Below are positions 41,024-49,737 of a DNA stretch of 60,193 nt, in pieces; position 1 is the first letter of the stretch, and each line of letters starts with the position of its first letter. The DNA is from Bacillota bacterium (GTDB taxonomy: Bacteria > Bacillota > Clostridia > Christensenellales > CAG-138). The DNA is taken from the NCBI GenBank assembly GCA_023409435.1, contig JAEYHP010000148.1:1-60193 (forward strand). Reading direction: 5' to 3'. A program made the position numbers and the translations under genes. The notes beneath the pieces were generated by a model. The model made no database searches. It worked only from the letters and a program-made list of their open reading frames with translations, and was not told the DNA's origin.

Positions 41024-41758
41024 TTATTCGGCTGAAAGAAGGACGTCAAGCATCCGCCGGGGATTCTCCAGAAACCTGCGGGTGATGAGGTAATGCTCCG
41101 TATCGGTATAGGAAACGGAGCGCATGCCCGCATCGTCCAGCCATAAAATTTCCGCGTCAGGATAGGCCATTAAAAGCGGGGAATGCGTGGCGATCAAAAA
41201 CTGCGCGTTCTGCTGGACAAGCTGGTGGAACCGCGCAAGAAGCGTTAGCTGGCGGGAAGGCGAAAGCGCCGCTTCCGGCTCGTCCAATATGTACAGGCCG
41301 TTTGCCTGGAATCGGTTGAGTGCGAGCGCCAAAAAGCTTTCCCCGTGGGATTGCTGATGCAGGGACTTGCCGCCGTAGGATTTCAGAAAGCTCGGGGATG
41401 GGGCCTCCCTATTTAGCCTGTCCACCTCGGAGGCCACGTTATAGAAGCTTTCCGCCCGCAAAAAGAAGCCGTCGCGCGCGTAGGGGACGCCCTTAATGAG
41501 CCGCAGCCGGTCAAACAGGCGGGAATGGGATTCCTGCGTGGAGAAGTTGAAATTCTTAGAGCCGCCCTCCGGGTTAAAGCCGTAGGCGGCGGCGATGGCC
41601 TCAAGCAGCGTGGATTTTCCCGAGCCGTTTTCCCCGGCAAAGAACGTAATGGGCCGGGTAAGCTTCAGCTCCGTGAGCGTACGGATCGCCGGGATGAAGT
41701 CGAGATACGCTTCCTCCCCGTTAGGTCTATACTGCTTTTGTACCGCATTGATAAACAT
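41024..41758 (-). CDS. ABC/RecF-type ATPase (AAA_21-like)
   Basis: A ~244-residue stand-alone nucleotide-binding protein. It has Walker A AGENGSGKST, the signature-like SHGESFL, Walker B YILDEPEAALS and the H-loop ATHSPLL. The arrangement fits the AAA_21 / predicted ABC-ATPase group that lacks membrane partners; members are linked to repair or defence, but nothing here says which. The start at 41758 is chosen because upstream sequence overlaps the divergent acyltransferase gene; no strong ribosome site is visible. Confidence 0.85.
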   Translation of the reverse strand: MFINAVQKQYRPNGEEAYLDFIPAIRTLTELKLTRPITFFAGENGSGKSTLLEAIAAAYGFNPEGGSKNFNFSTQESHSRLFDRLRLIKGVPYARDGFFLRAESFYNVASEVDRLNREAPSPSFLKSYGGKSLHQQSHGESFLALALNRFQANGLYILDEPEAALSPSRQLTLLARFHQLVQQNAQFLIATHSPLLMAYPDAEILWLDDAGMRSVSYTDTEHYLITRRFLENPRRMLDVLLSAE

Positions 41759-41828
41759 GCATTTATTGTACGCCGGCGGGGTAAGGCCTGCAAGGAACTT
41801 GTGGATCAGGATGGAATTGGGGGACAGC

Positions 41829-43124
41829 ATGAAAGAAAAACAGACTCTGCAGGAAAAGCTCGCTGCACGCAAACTGGGAAAACCGCCCGCGTTCATTTAC
41901 CGCATGCTCGTAACGGTGTTGCGCCTGCTTTTTCAAAAGAAGCTTGGCGTCACAATAGAGCATGAAATCGATTTAAAGAACTATAAAGGACCTTATATCG
42001 TGGTGAGCAACCATGCGTCAAGGCTCGATTATCTTTACGCCACCATGGCCTTTTACCCGCATACGCTCAATTTTGTAGCGGGGTACAACGAATTTTTCCG
42101 TTCCCATCTGGCGTTTATTTTCCGGCTGATGCAGGTGATTCCAAAAAAGAATTTCGTGCCGGATACTTACGCCATACGTGAGGTGTCCCGTATTTTGGAT
42201 AAGGGCGGGCGGGTCGTGCTCTTCCCCGAGGGTATGAGTTCCATCTCCGGCGCCAACCAGCCCTGCGCCATAGGCAGCGGCAAGTTCCTCAAACACTTCC
42301 GAATTCCTGTGCTGATGATGAAGATTTCCGGAGGCTACCTTACCAGCACAAAGTACTGCCTGGACGAACGGCCCGGCAGGGTGGAAGTGACAGTCTCCGA
42401 ATTCCTGTCCCCCGGGCAGATGGCAAAACTGTCCGCAGATGAAATTCAGTCAAAGCTTGATGAAGAGCTCTACCATGACGATTATGAGTGGAACAAGCGA
42501 GCATGCGTATCATTTGAGGCGAACGGCGAGATTGCCCGCAATCTCCACACGCTCTTATTCTGGTGCCCCAGGTGTCACGAGGAATTCGGCATGCGGGGCG
42601 AAGGGAACACCATATACTGCACGCGCTGCGGCAACGGCGCGATGATGAACGAGTATTACGAGTTCATCCCTCTTGACGATAACTGCGTCATTCCCGATAC
42701 CCCAAGGGAATGGTTTGACCTGCAGCGGAAGCATATCTACCGCGCGGTTAAGGAAACGGGATTTGTTCTCAAAGAAAAGGTCCAGCTTGGCGTGCTGCCC
42801 AAGTATGAATACTTAAAAAATCAGGCCACCTCCCTGATTATAGGGGACGGCGAACTCACGCTGGACCACAGCGGATTTTCCTTTTCCGGCACGCGGGAAG
42901 GGCTGCCTTTCTCCTTCCATATCGAGCCCGAGCAGCTGCCCACGTTCGGCATGTGCACGGATATCAGCCGGTTCTATACGTTCTTTGAAGGCGAGTTTAT
43001 GGAATTTTATCCGGAAACGCAATCGGTGGAAAAATGGTTTCTGGCCGTTGAAGAACTCCACAGGCTTGCGGGCGGGCAGTGGCACAATTTCCCGCGTGCC
43101 GCCGCCACCATCTACGCTGATTGA
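41829..43124 (+). CDS. PlsC-type acyltransferase with a C-terminal zinc ribbon
   Basis: A 431-residue protein. The N-terminal ~230 residues are a 1-acyl-glycerol-3-phosphate acyltransferase-like domain with the catalytic NHASRLD (NHxxxxD) and the substrate-binding FPEGMSS. Then comes a four-cysteine zinc ribbon, CPRCHEEFG...YCTRCG (~residues 250-280), followed by ~150 residues of unknown fold. The catalytic part suggests transfer of acyl chains in phospholipid synthesis. The zinc ribbon and tail are not part of ordinary PlsC (about 200-250 residues). ATG 41829 has GGGGGAC upstream. It is divergent from the ATPase gene 70 bases away. Confidence 0.88.
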   Translation: MKEKQTLQEKLAARKLGKPPAFIYRMLVTVLRLLFQKKLGVTIEHEIDLKNYKGPYIVVSNHASRLDYLYATMAFYPHTLNFVAGYNEFFRSHLAFIFRLMQVIPKKNFVPDTYAIREVSRILDKGGRVVLFPEGMSSISGANQPCAIGSGKFLKHFRIPVLMMKISGGYLTSTKYCLDERPGRVEVTVSEFLSPGQMAKLSADEIQSKLDEELYHDDYEWNKRACVSFEANGEIARNLHTLLFWCPRCHEEFGMRGEGNTIYCTRCGNGAMMNEYYEFIPLDDNCVIPDTPREWFDLQRKHIYRAVKETGFVLKEKVQLGVLPKYEYLKNQATSLIIGDGELTLDHSGFSFSGTREGLPFSFHIEPEQLPTFGMCTDISRFYTFFEGEFMEFYPETQSVEKWFLAVEELHRLAGGQWHNFPRAAATIYAD

Positions 43125-43175
43125 GAAGCGCGAAAAACGTGCACAGTAATTACACTATCTAAAGGAATGCAGAAC

Positions 43176-45332
43176 ATGGACATTGCAAAAACGCTATCCA
43201 CGGAATTTAAACTCGGACCCAGGCATGTAACGAACATCCTCTCGCTCATTGACGACGGCAACACCATCCCCTTTATTGCCCGCTACCGCAAGGAAATGAC
43301 GGGTTCGTGCGACGATCAGGTGCTGCGCGAGCTGCACGAGCGGCTTTTGTATTTAAGGAATCTGGAAGCGCGCAAGAAAGAGATCATAGAAAGCATATCG
43401 GCGCAGGACAAGCTGACGGATGAATTGAAGGCCGCGATCGAAAATGCCGCGACATTGGCGGAGGCGGAGGATCTCTACCGTCCTTACCGCCCCAAGCGCA
43501 GGACGCGCGCAACCATCGCCATGGAAAAAGGGCTGGAGCCGCTTGCGGATTTGCTCATGAAGCAGGACCGCCGAACAGGCGATATTGTTGCGCTTGCCGC
43601 TCCGTTCATAGATGCGGAAAAGGGCGTTGCAACGGCGGAAGAGGCGCTTGGCGGGGCAAGGGATATCCTTGCTGAGCGGATTTCGGATGACGCCGCCTCC
43701 CGCAAGCTGCTGCGCACGCTTTTTGGGCGCGAAGGGGTGCTTGCTTCCCGCGCTGCAAAGGAAGAAGATTCAGTCTACCGCCTGTACTATGCGTTTTCAG
43801 AACCCGTGCGCACGCTGCCCAGCCACCGCATCCTCGCCGTAAACCGCGGCGAGCGGGAGGGGTATTTGAAGGTCTCCGTCGCGGTAAACGAGGACAGCGC
43901 CCGCGCCATCCTATTCCGGCAGTTCGTTAAGGAGGGCAGCATCACGTCTTCCGCCGTCCGCGAGGCCGCGGAGGATGCGTGGAGCCGCCTGATTTTCCCA
44001 TCCATCGAGCGGGAAGTAAGAGCCGATTTGACGGAGCGCGCCGCCGAGCAGGCCATCTCCATGTTTGCGCTCAACTTAAAGCCGCTGCTGCTGCAGCCGC
44101 CCGTACGCGGCAAGGTCGCGCTGGGTCTCGACCCCGCCTACCGCACCGGCTGCAAAATCGCCGTGGTGGACGCCACGGGAAAGGCGCTCGATACCTCCGT
44201 GGTGTACCCGACGCCGCCGCAAAATAAAAAGGATGAAGCGAAGAAGGAGCTAAAACGGCTCATCGCCGCCCATAAAGTGGAGATTATCGCCATAGGCAAC
44301 GGCACGGCCTCCAAGGAAGCGGAGCTGTTTGTGGCGGAACTCATCGCGGAGCTTCCCGTAAAAGTCAGCTACATGGTGGTCAACGAGGCGGGCGCTTCCG
44401 TATACTCCGCATCCAAGCTGGCGGCAGGAGAGTTCCCGCAGTATGATGTTTCCTTGCGGAGCGCGGTTTCCATTGCGAGAAGGCTGCAGGACCCGCTGGC
44501 GGAGCTCGTCAAAATCGATCCCAAATCCATCGGCGTGGGGCAATACCAGCACGATCTTCCGCCCGCGCGTCTGGACGCGACGCTTACCGGCGTGGTGGAG
44601 GATTGTGTCAACAGCGTGGGGGTGGATGTCAATACCGCGTCCGCGCCGCTTTTAGGGTATATTTCCGGCCTCAACGCGACGGCGGCGAAAAACGTCGTCG
44701 CCTACCGGGATGAAAACGGCGGCTTCCACAGCCGTACGGAATTAAAAAAAGTGCCCCGCCTGGGGCCCAAGGCATATGAACAGTGTGCGGGCTTTTTGCG
44801 CATCCTGGGCGGGAAAAATATCTTAGACAACACCGCTGTCCACCCGGAAAGCTATGACGCGGCAAAAAAGCTTCTTTCCCTGTGCGGTTTCTCGCTTTCG
44901 GATATTGAGCAGGGCGGCCTAACTGCGCTGCCGTTGCGCATCAAGCAGTTGGAAGAAGAAAAGCTTGCGTCTGAATGCGGTGTAGGCGTGCCGACGCTGC
45001 GCGATATGGTGGCGGAACTTCTTAAGCCCGGCCGCGATATCCGGGACGCCCTGCCCCCGCCGCTGCTGCGTACGGATATTCTGGACATGAACGATCTCAA
45101 GCCCGGTATGGAGCTGATGGGCACCGTAAGAAACGTCATAGACTTCGGGGTGTTTGTGGATGTCGGCGTACACCAGGACGGGCTTGTGCACATTTCCGAA
45201 CTTACGGACCGGTATGTGAAGCATCCGTCCGAGGTCGTGAAAGTCGGGGATGTGGTATCGGTCCGCGTGCTGTCCGTGGATGCCGCAAAAAAGCGCATCT
45301 CGCTTTCGATGAAGCAACAGAAGCAGGCGTAA
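43176..45332 (+). CDS. Tex-family S1 RNA-binding transcription accessory protein
   Basis: A 718-residue Tex protein, complete. It has an N-terminal helical part (TIPFIARYRKEMTGSCDD), then a YqgF/RNase-H-like domain (LGLDPAYRTGCKIAVVD). Next come helix-hairpin-helix segments (YISGLNATAAKNVVAYRDENG and VPRLGPKAYEQCAGFLRI). A C-terminal S1 domain (GMELMGTVRNVIDFGVFVDVG) completes it. Tex binds RNA and structured nucleic acid near transcription complexes; it is a housekeeping protein. ATG 43176 is preferred to ATG 43167, because the ribosome site AAAGGA abuts the latter. It is followed by a long hairpin train. Confidence 0.96.
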   Translation: MDIAKTLSTEFKLGPRHVTNILSLIDDGNTIPFIARYRKEMTGSCDDQVLRELHERLLYLRNLEARKKEIIESISAQDKLTDELKAAIENAATLAEAEDLYRPYRPKRRTRATIAMEKGLEPLADLLMKQDRRTGDIVALAAPFIDAEKGVATAEEALGGARDILAERISDDAASRKLLRTLFGREGVLASRAAKEEDSVYRLYYAFSEPVRTLPSHRILAVNRGEREGYLKVSVAVNEDSARAILFRQFVKEGSITSSAVREAAEDAWSRLIFPSIEREVRADLTERAAEQAISMFALNLKPLLLQPPVRGKVALGLDPAYRTGCKIAVVDATGKALDTSVVYPTPPQNKKDEAKKELKRLIAAHKVEIIAIGNGTASKEAELFVAELIAELPVKVSYMVVNEAGASVYSASKLAAGEFPQYDVSLRSAVSIARRLQDPLAELVKIDPKSIGVGQYQHDLPPARLDATLTGVVEDCVNSVGVDVNTASAPLLGYISGLNATAAKNVVAYRDENGGFHSRTELKKVPRLGPKAYEQCAGFLRILGGKNILDNTAVHPESYDAAKKLLSLCGFSLSDIEQGGLTALPLRIKQLEEEKLASECGVGVPTLRDMVAELLKPGRDIRDALPPPLLRTDILDMNDLKPGMELMGTVRNVIDFGVFVDVGVHQDGLVHISELTDRYVKHPSEVVKVGDVVSVRVLSVDAAKKRISLSMKQQKQA

Positions 45333-45343
45333 ACCGCTGTACA

Positions 45344-45572
45344 TTGAGGGCTCTGCCCTCAAACACCCGCTTAGGGCCGTAAGAAAAGGAACCCGGGGTT
45401 CTGAAATCGATTCGCAGGATCGGTTTCTGCCCTTCGGGCAACGAACCCGCTTCCCTGCGGGAAGCCCCTAAGAATCCATCCCCGGAAACGCCCTAATGGG
45501 GTGTTTCCGACGAAGGGATTCCCAAGGGACGTGTCCCTTGGGTGGGGTCTGGGGGCAAAGCCCCCAAAAAAA
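45344..45572. repeat. Modular hairpin-train repeat, copy 1 (longest)
   Basis: Begins 12 bases after the tex stop. Modules in order: TTGAGGGC/GCCCTCAA; a broken CTTAGGGCCGTAAG; GAACCC/GGGTTC; TGCCCTTCGGGCA; GCTTCCCTGCGGGAAGC; GGAAACGCCC/GGGTGTTTCC; CCCAAGGGAC/GTCCCTTGGG; GGGGGC/GCCCCC. The outer modules match the copy at 49738-49886 in reverse order; the middle ones are extra and interrupt the CTTAGGGCC module. Confidence 0.85.
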
Positions 45573-45616
45573 CGCTCGTTTATCCTACAAAAAACCGCTG
45601 ATAAGAGGTGGAACAT

Positions 45617-46522
45617 ATGCTCTACCGGTTGGAAAACGGAAAGCCACAGCCTGAGGAAAGCGGCGCGTTGCAACAGGACGCGTCTTATTTCGGCGTATTC
45701 GGGTTTGAAGCGCTGTCGGAGGCTGCCGAACGGTTTTCCCTGTATGCGGAATTTGTGCGCGCATATGAAGAGCAGCCCGTTACCTCCTATACGCTGCATG
45801 AGGATACGGGTTACCTTTTGCTGCACGCGTTCGCGGGCAAGCACAAAACGGCGTTGCTGCACGCATGCGTCTGTATCCGCAAAGGGCTGCTGCTGGTGTT
45901 CTGTAAGGAAACGGCTGAAATGGAGCGGATGTTGCTCTCCTTCGTACCTGCGCAGGGCACGACCATTTCCCGCATGCTATGCAATTTAATTGAAAAACTG
46001 ACCGACGGTCATGTGGAGCTGCACCACAATATCGAGCTGGAGGTGGCGGAACTTGAAAACGCGCTGCTCACCACCAAAAAACGGGACTGCGTGCGCGAAA
46101 TCATCGGATTAAGGCGCAGGCTCATGGCCATAAAACGCTTCTATGAGCAGCTTCTTGCGGCTTTAGATGAAATGGAAGAGAACGAAAACGACATGTACGA
46201 CGAGCACGCCATGCGCTATTTTCACCTGTATTCCGCCCGGGTGGACCGGCTGTACCACAGCGCGCTCAACTTGCGGGATTATGTGACGCAGGTGCGTGAA
46301 TCCTACCAGACCGAGGTGGATATCAGCCTCAATAACATCATGAAGATATTCACCGTCATTACCGCCATCGTCCTGCCGCTCACGCTCATCGTGGGGTGGT
46401 ACGGCATGAACCTGAAGATGCCGGAATTTGATTTGCCGTGGATGTATCCGGTGGTCATACTGGTAAGCGTCGCCGTAGTGGTCGTAGAGATCATTTATTT
46501 CAAGAAAAACAAGTGGTTTTGA
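45617..46522 (+). CDS. CorA-family divalent cation channel, paralogue 1
   Basis: A 301-residue CorA protein for Mg2+ or Co2+ transport. It has a large cytoplasmic N-terminal domain, a long helical stalk (~150-240) and two C-terminal transmembrane helices. The pore signature is intact as GWYGMNLKMP at the end of the first helix. The last residues KKNKWF are typical. It is placed at ATG 45617 (AAGAGGTGG 6 bases upstream); an in-frame GTG lies inside the ribosome site. A second, diverged CorA gene lies at 52980. Confidence 0.93.
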   Translation: MLYRLENGKPQPEESGALQQDASYFGVFGFEALSEAAERFSLYAEFVRAYEEQPVTSYTLHEDTGYLLLHAFAGKHKTALLHACVCIRKGLLLVFCKETAEMERMLLSFVPAQGTTISRMLCNLIEKLTDGHVELHHNIELEVAELENALLTTKKRDCVREIIGLRRRLMAIKRFYEQLLAALDEMEENENDMYDEHAMRYFHLYSARVDRLYHSALNLRDYVTQVRESYQTEVDISLNNIMKIFTVITAIVLPLTLIVGWYGMNLKMPEFDLPWMYPVVILVSVAVVVVEIIYFKKNKWF

Positions 46523-46549
46523 TCAGAATAACCGGTTTTCATTCATTAC

Positions 46550-46598
46550 TTGACATCTTACGTCATGGATGTTACTTTGAATATAACAATTGCATAGC
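46550..46598 (+). promoter_or_regulatory. Probable promoter of the SAM riboswitch/metK transcript
   Basis: TTGACA at 46550-46555, with possible -10 boxes TACTTT (17-base spacer) or, less well spaced, TATAAC. The riboswitch begins right downstream. Confidence 0.45.
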
Positions 46599-46702
46599 CT
46601 TATCCAGAGTGGTTGAGGGACTGGCCCGATGAAACCCGGCAACCTACGCCGAACAAGCGCAAGGTGCTAATTCCTGCGGTCTATTTATAGGCCGGGAGAT
46701 GA
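46599..46702 (+). ncRNA. SAM-I (S-box) riboswitch
   Basis: The conserved S-box core is plain: CTTATCCAGAGTGG, then GAGGGACTGGCCCGATGAAA, CCCGGCAACC, AAGGTGCTAATTCC and closing GAGATGAG. All the helices around the four-way junction can be formed. It binds S-adenosylmethionine and then favours the terminator at 46718-46746, lowering metK expression when SAM is plentiful. Confidence 0.97.
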
Positions 46703-46717
46703 GAAACCCGAATTTTG

Positions 46718-46746
46718 GCGCCTCGTCTTAAAACGGGGCGCTTTTT
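46718..46746 (+). terminator. Riboswitch-controlled terminator
   Basis: GCGCCTCGT and ACGGGGCGC (one G-T pair) followed by TTTTT, the expression platform of the SAM riboswitch, ~53 bases before metK. Confidence 0.92.
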
Positions 46747-46798
46747 CTTACGGATGGATGGGCAAAATGCAAAGTAGATTTGCAAAGGAGTGGTATGT

Positions 46799-47977
46799 AT
46801 GGCAAAGCAGCTTTTCACCTCGGAATCCGTTACGGAGGGACATCCGGACAAGGTGTGCGATCAGATTTCGGACGCAGTGCTCGACGCAATGCTTTCTGAG
46901 GACCCGCTTTCCCGCGTGGCGTGCGAGTGCGCCTGCACCACCGGCATGGTGCTGGTGATGGGGGAGGTTACAACCAACTGCTATGTGGATATCCCGGGCC
47001 TTGTCCGTTCCGTGGTGCGGGAGATTGGCTACGACGACGCGGCCTACGGCTTTGACGCTGATACCTGCGCGGTGCTTGTGGCGCTTGACGGCCAATCGCC
47101 CGACATTGCCCAGGGCGTGGACAAGTCCTTGGAAGCAAGGCGCGGCGAACTGCAGGATGCGCTTGCGACGGGCGCTGGCGACCAGGGCATGATGTTCGGC
47201 TTCGCGTGCGACGAAACGCCCGAGCGCATGCCGCTGCCGGTATACCTCGCCCACAGGCTGACGCGCAAGCTCGCCAAAGCCAGGAAGACCGGCATATTGC
47301 CGTTCTTAAGGCCGGACGGCAAGTCCCAGGTGACGGTAGAATATGAAAACGGCAAGCCGGTGCGGGTAGATACCATCGTGGTTTCCACCCAACATAGCCC
47401 GGACGTGACGCAAGAAGAAATCGAGAGCGCCGTCATCGAGCAGGTGATCCGCCCCGTGATCCCCGCGGAACTGCTGGACAAAAACACCCGCTTGCTCATC
47501 AACCCCACCGGCCGGTTCGTTATCGGCGGCCCGCACGGGGACAGCGGCCTGACCGGGCGCAAAATCATCGTGGATACCTACGGCGGCTATGCCCGCCACG
47601 GCGGCGGCGCGTTCTCGGGCAAGGACCCGACAAAGGTGGACCGTTCCGCAGCCTACGCCGCGCGCTATGTCGCAAAAAATATCGTGGCGGCGGGGCTTGC
47701 CTCCCGCTGCGAAATTCAGATCGCCTACGCCATAGGCGTCGCGCAGCCGGTATCGGTGCTTGTGGACACGCAGGGCACCGGCAAGGTTTCCGACGAGGCG
47801 CTTAGTGCAGCCGTGCAGAAGGTGTTCGATCTTAGGCCCGAGGCCATCATCCGCATGCTGGATTTAAGGAAGCCCATCTACCGCAGGACGGCGTCCTACG
47901 GCCACTTTGGCGATCCTGCTTTCCCGTGGGAGAAAGAGGATAGGGTTGACGCGCTGAAAGCGGCGCTGGAACTGTAA
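46799..47977 (+). CDS. metK: S-adenosylmethionine synthetase
   Basis: A 392-residue enzyme making SAM from methionine and ATP. It has all family marks: FTSESVTEGHPDKVCDQISDA (ATP and Mg), GAGDQGMMFGFAC, the phosphate-binding GGPHGDSGLTGRKI, and GGGAFSGKDPTKVDRSAAYAARY. ATG 46799 has AAAGGAG 8 bases upstream. Control by the SAM-I riboswitch directly in front is feedback on its own product. A hairpin-train repeat follows the stop. Confidence 0.98.
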   Translation: MAKQLFTSESVTEGHPDKVCDQISDAVLDAMLSEDPLSRVACECACTTGMVLVMGEVTTNCYVDIPGLVRSVVREIGYDDAAYGFDADTCAVLVALDGQSPDIAQGVDKSLEARRGELQDALATGAGDQGMMFGFACDETPERMPLPVYLAHRLTRKLAKARKTGILPFLRPDGKSQVTVEYENGKPVRVDTIVVSTQHSPDVTQEEIESAVIEQVIRPVIPAELLDKNTRLLINPTGRFVIGGPHGDSGLTGRKIIVDTYGGYARHGGGAFSGKDPTKVDRSAAYAARYVAKNIVAAGLASRCEIQIAYAIGVAQPVSVLVDTQGTGKVSDEALSAAVQKVFDLRPEAIIRMLDLRKPIYRRTASYGHFGDPAFPWEKEDRVDALKAALEL

Positions 47978-47980
47978 GCC

Positions 47981-48038
47981 TTGAGGGCTCTGCCCTCAAA
48001 CTCCCGCTTAAGGGGCGTAACGCCCCTTAAGAATTCCA
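47981..48038. repeat. Modular hairpin-train repeat, copy 2 (short)
   Basis: Starts 4 bases after the metK stop. Two modules: TTGAGGGC/GCCCTCAA and CTTAAGGGGCG/CGCCCCTTAAG. The first is identical to the first module of copy 1, and the linker ACTCCCG matches ACACCCG there. Confidence 0.8.
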
Positions 48039-48093
48039 AAGATTATATACGCTTTTTTTTCGCTCCTTGCGGGGTTGTAGTGCTAAAACACCA

Positions 48094-48220
48094 AGCCTCC
48101 CTCTGATGAGGGAGGTGGCACGGCGTAGCCGTGGCGGAGGGAGAGAAAAGCATGTGTTTTGTTATATTCTCTCCCTCAGTCGACTTTCAGCCGACAGCTC
48201 CCTCATCAGAGGGAGCCTAG
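48094..48220. repeat. Complete MITE-like palindromic element
   Basis: About 127 bases with inverted arms. The left arm starts GCCTCCCTCTGATGAGGGAG, then CACGG/CCGTG and GGAGGGAGAGAA. The right arm is its inverse, with TTCTCTCCCTCAG, the GTCGGCT hairpin and GCTCCCTCATCAGAGGGAGC. A short AT-rich centre separates them. It encodes nothing. A half copy is at 5275-5320. Size and terminal inversion are as in non-autonomous elements, but no transposase was seen. Confidence 0.85.
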
Positions 48221-48244
48221 TAATGTTTCCCGTTACGTCATATT

Positions 48245-48285
48245 GAAAGGACGCAAAATGCGTCCTTTCTGTTTTCTTTTTCCCC
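48245..48285 (+). terminator. Terminator before glmU
   Basis: GAAAGGACGCA and TGCGTCCTTTC form an 11-bp stem with a 3-base loop, followed by TGTTTTCTTTTT. It ends transcription coming through the repeats from metK. Confidence 0.9.
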
Positions 48286-48343
48286 GCATACTGTATACTA
48301 GTAGCAGAGTCCGTTCTTTGTTAGAAAAGGGAGGAAATCCATC

Positions 48344-49720
48344 ATGCATACACCCGTTTCCGTGATCCTGCTTGCGGCGGGGGAAGGCAGCCGCATGCGC
48401 TCCGCCACACCCAAGCCGCTGTTCCCGCTGTGCGGTATCCCCATGATGAGCCATGTGCTAAAGGCGGCGAAGGCGCTTCAAACAGAAGGCGTTCCGCTAA
48501 CGGTAGTGGGCTATGGCGCGGAAGAAATCAGGGCGCACTATGGCGAGCGCCTGGCTTACTGCGCGCAGGGGGAGCAAAAGGGCTCGGGCGCTGCGCTTCT
48601 TGCGGCGCTGCCCTATATCAAACAGCAGGGCGGGCGAATATTGGTGCTTGCGTGCGACGTGCCGTTACTTCGGGAACAGACGCTTGCGACGCTCGCGCAG
48701 ATTGACTGCGACGCGGCGTTTTTAACTGCAAAACCGGAGGACCTTTCCGGCTACGCGCGCGTTTTGCGCGATTGGGACTCCCACGTATTGGGCATTGCGG
48801 AAGAGGATGCGCTCGCGGACGCGCAGAAAACTGTGCGGGAGGTGCGGGTCAGCGCTTACTGCTTCTCCGCGGAACGGCTTGTTGAGATCCTTACTTCGCT
48901 TCCCGCAGCCGAAGCTTCCGAGCGTTCTATGGCGGATATCGTGGCGGCGTTTTTAAAGGCCGGGTATATGGTGCAGACCATGCCGATAGAGCCGGAGGAG
49001 GCGCTTGCCGTAAACGACAGGGTGCAGCTATCTCAAGCCACGGCCGTACTGCGCCGCCGCGTCAACCGTGGGCACATGCTCGCGGGCGTGACGATGATCG
49101 ATCCGGAACAGACGTACATCGATGCAGGCGTGAAGATCGGGCGGGACTGCACCATCTATCCCGGCGTGGTGCTCGAAGGCAGCACGGTCATAGGCGAAGG
49201 CACCACGCTTTACCCCGCATGCCGCATTGTGGACAGCCAGTTTGGCAAGCACTGCGCGGCGCAGGGCGTGGTAAGTAAGGATGCAATCGTGGGCGATAAC
49301 GTCATGCTGGGGCCGTATGTGAACCTCCGCCCCGGCACAAGCTTAGGCAACAACTGCAAGGTGGGAAATTATATAGAGGTCAAGAATTCCAACGTGGGCG
49401 AAGGGAGCAAGCTGCCCCACCTTTCCTATATCGGGGACGGGGATGTGGGCAGGCATGTGAACCTTGGCTGCGGCACCGTGTTCGTCAATTACGACGGCTA
49501 CAAAAAGCACCGTACCGTCATTGGCGACAACGTGTTTATCGGCTGCCACACCAGCCTTGTTGCTCCCGTTACGGTGGGAGAGGGCGCGTTCACGGCGGCG
49601 GGCTCCGTCATTACGGAGGAGGTGCCCGCGGGCGCTCTGGCTGTGGCGAGAGCCAAGCAGGTCAACAAACTCGATTATGTCGCAAAGCTCAAGGTGAAGC
49701 GCGGAGAGATAAAAGAATAA
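48344..49720 (+). CDS. glmU: Bifunctional GlmU (GlcN-1-P acetyltransferase / GlcNAc-1-P uridylyltransferase)
   Basis: A 458-residue enzyme giving UDP-GlcNAc, the wall precursor. The N-terminal half is the uridylyltransferase, with LAAGEGSRMRSATPK and the substrate loop KGSGAALLAAL. The C-terminal half is a left-handed beta helix of hexapeptide repeats (IGRDCTIYPGVVLEG... to VGEGAFTAAGS), with the catalytic acetyltransferase stretch LPHLSYIGDGDVG. GGGAGG precedes ATG by 9 bases. It works upstream of MurA, encoded at 53969. Confidence 0.97.
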   Translation: MHTPVSVILLAAGEGSRMRSATPKPLFPLCGIPMMSHVLKAAKALQTEGVPLTVVGYGAEEIRAHYGERLAYCAQGEQKGSGAALLAALPYIKQQGGRILVLACDVPLLREQTLATLAQIDCDAAFLTAKPEDLSGYARVLRDWDSHVLGIAEEDALADAQKTVREVRVSAYCFSAERLVEILTSLPAAEASERSMADIVAAFLKAGYMVQTMPIEPEEALAVNDRVQLSQATAVLRRRVNRGHMLAGVTMIDPEQTYIDAGVKIGRDCTIYPGVVLEGSTVIGEGTTLYPACRIVDSQFGKHCAAQGVVSKDAIVGDNVMLGPYVNLRPGTSLGNNCKVGNYIEVKNSNVGEGSKLPHLSYIGDGDVGRHVNLGCGTVFVNYDGYKKHRTVIGDNVFIGCHTSLVAPVTVGEGAFTAAGSVITEEVPAGALAVARAKQVNKLDYVAKLKVKRGEIKE

Positions 49721-49737
49721 CATATTCAAAGCCAGCA

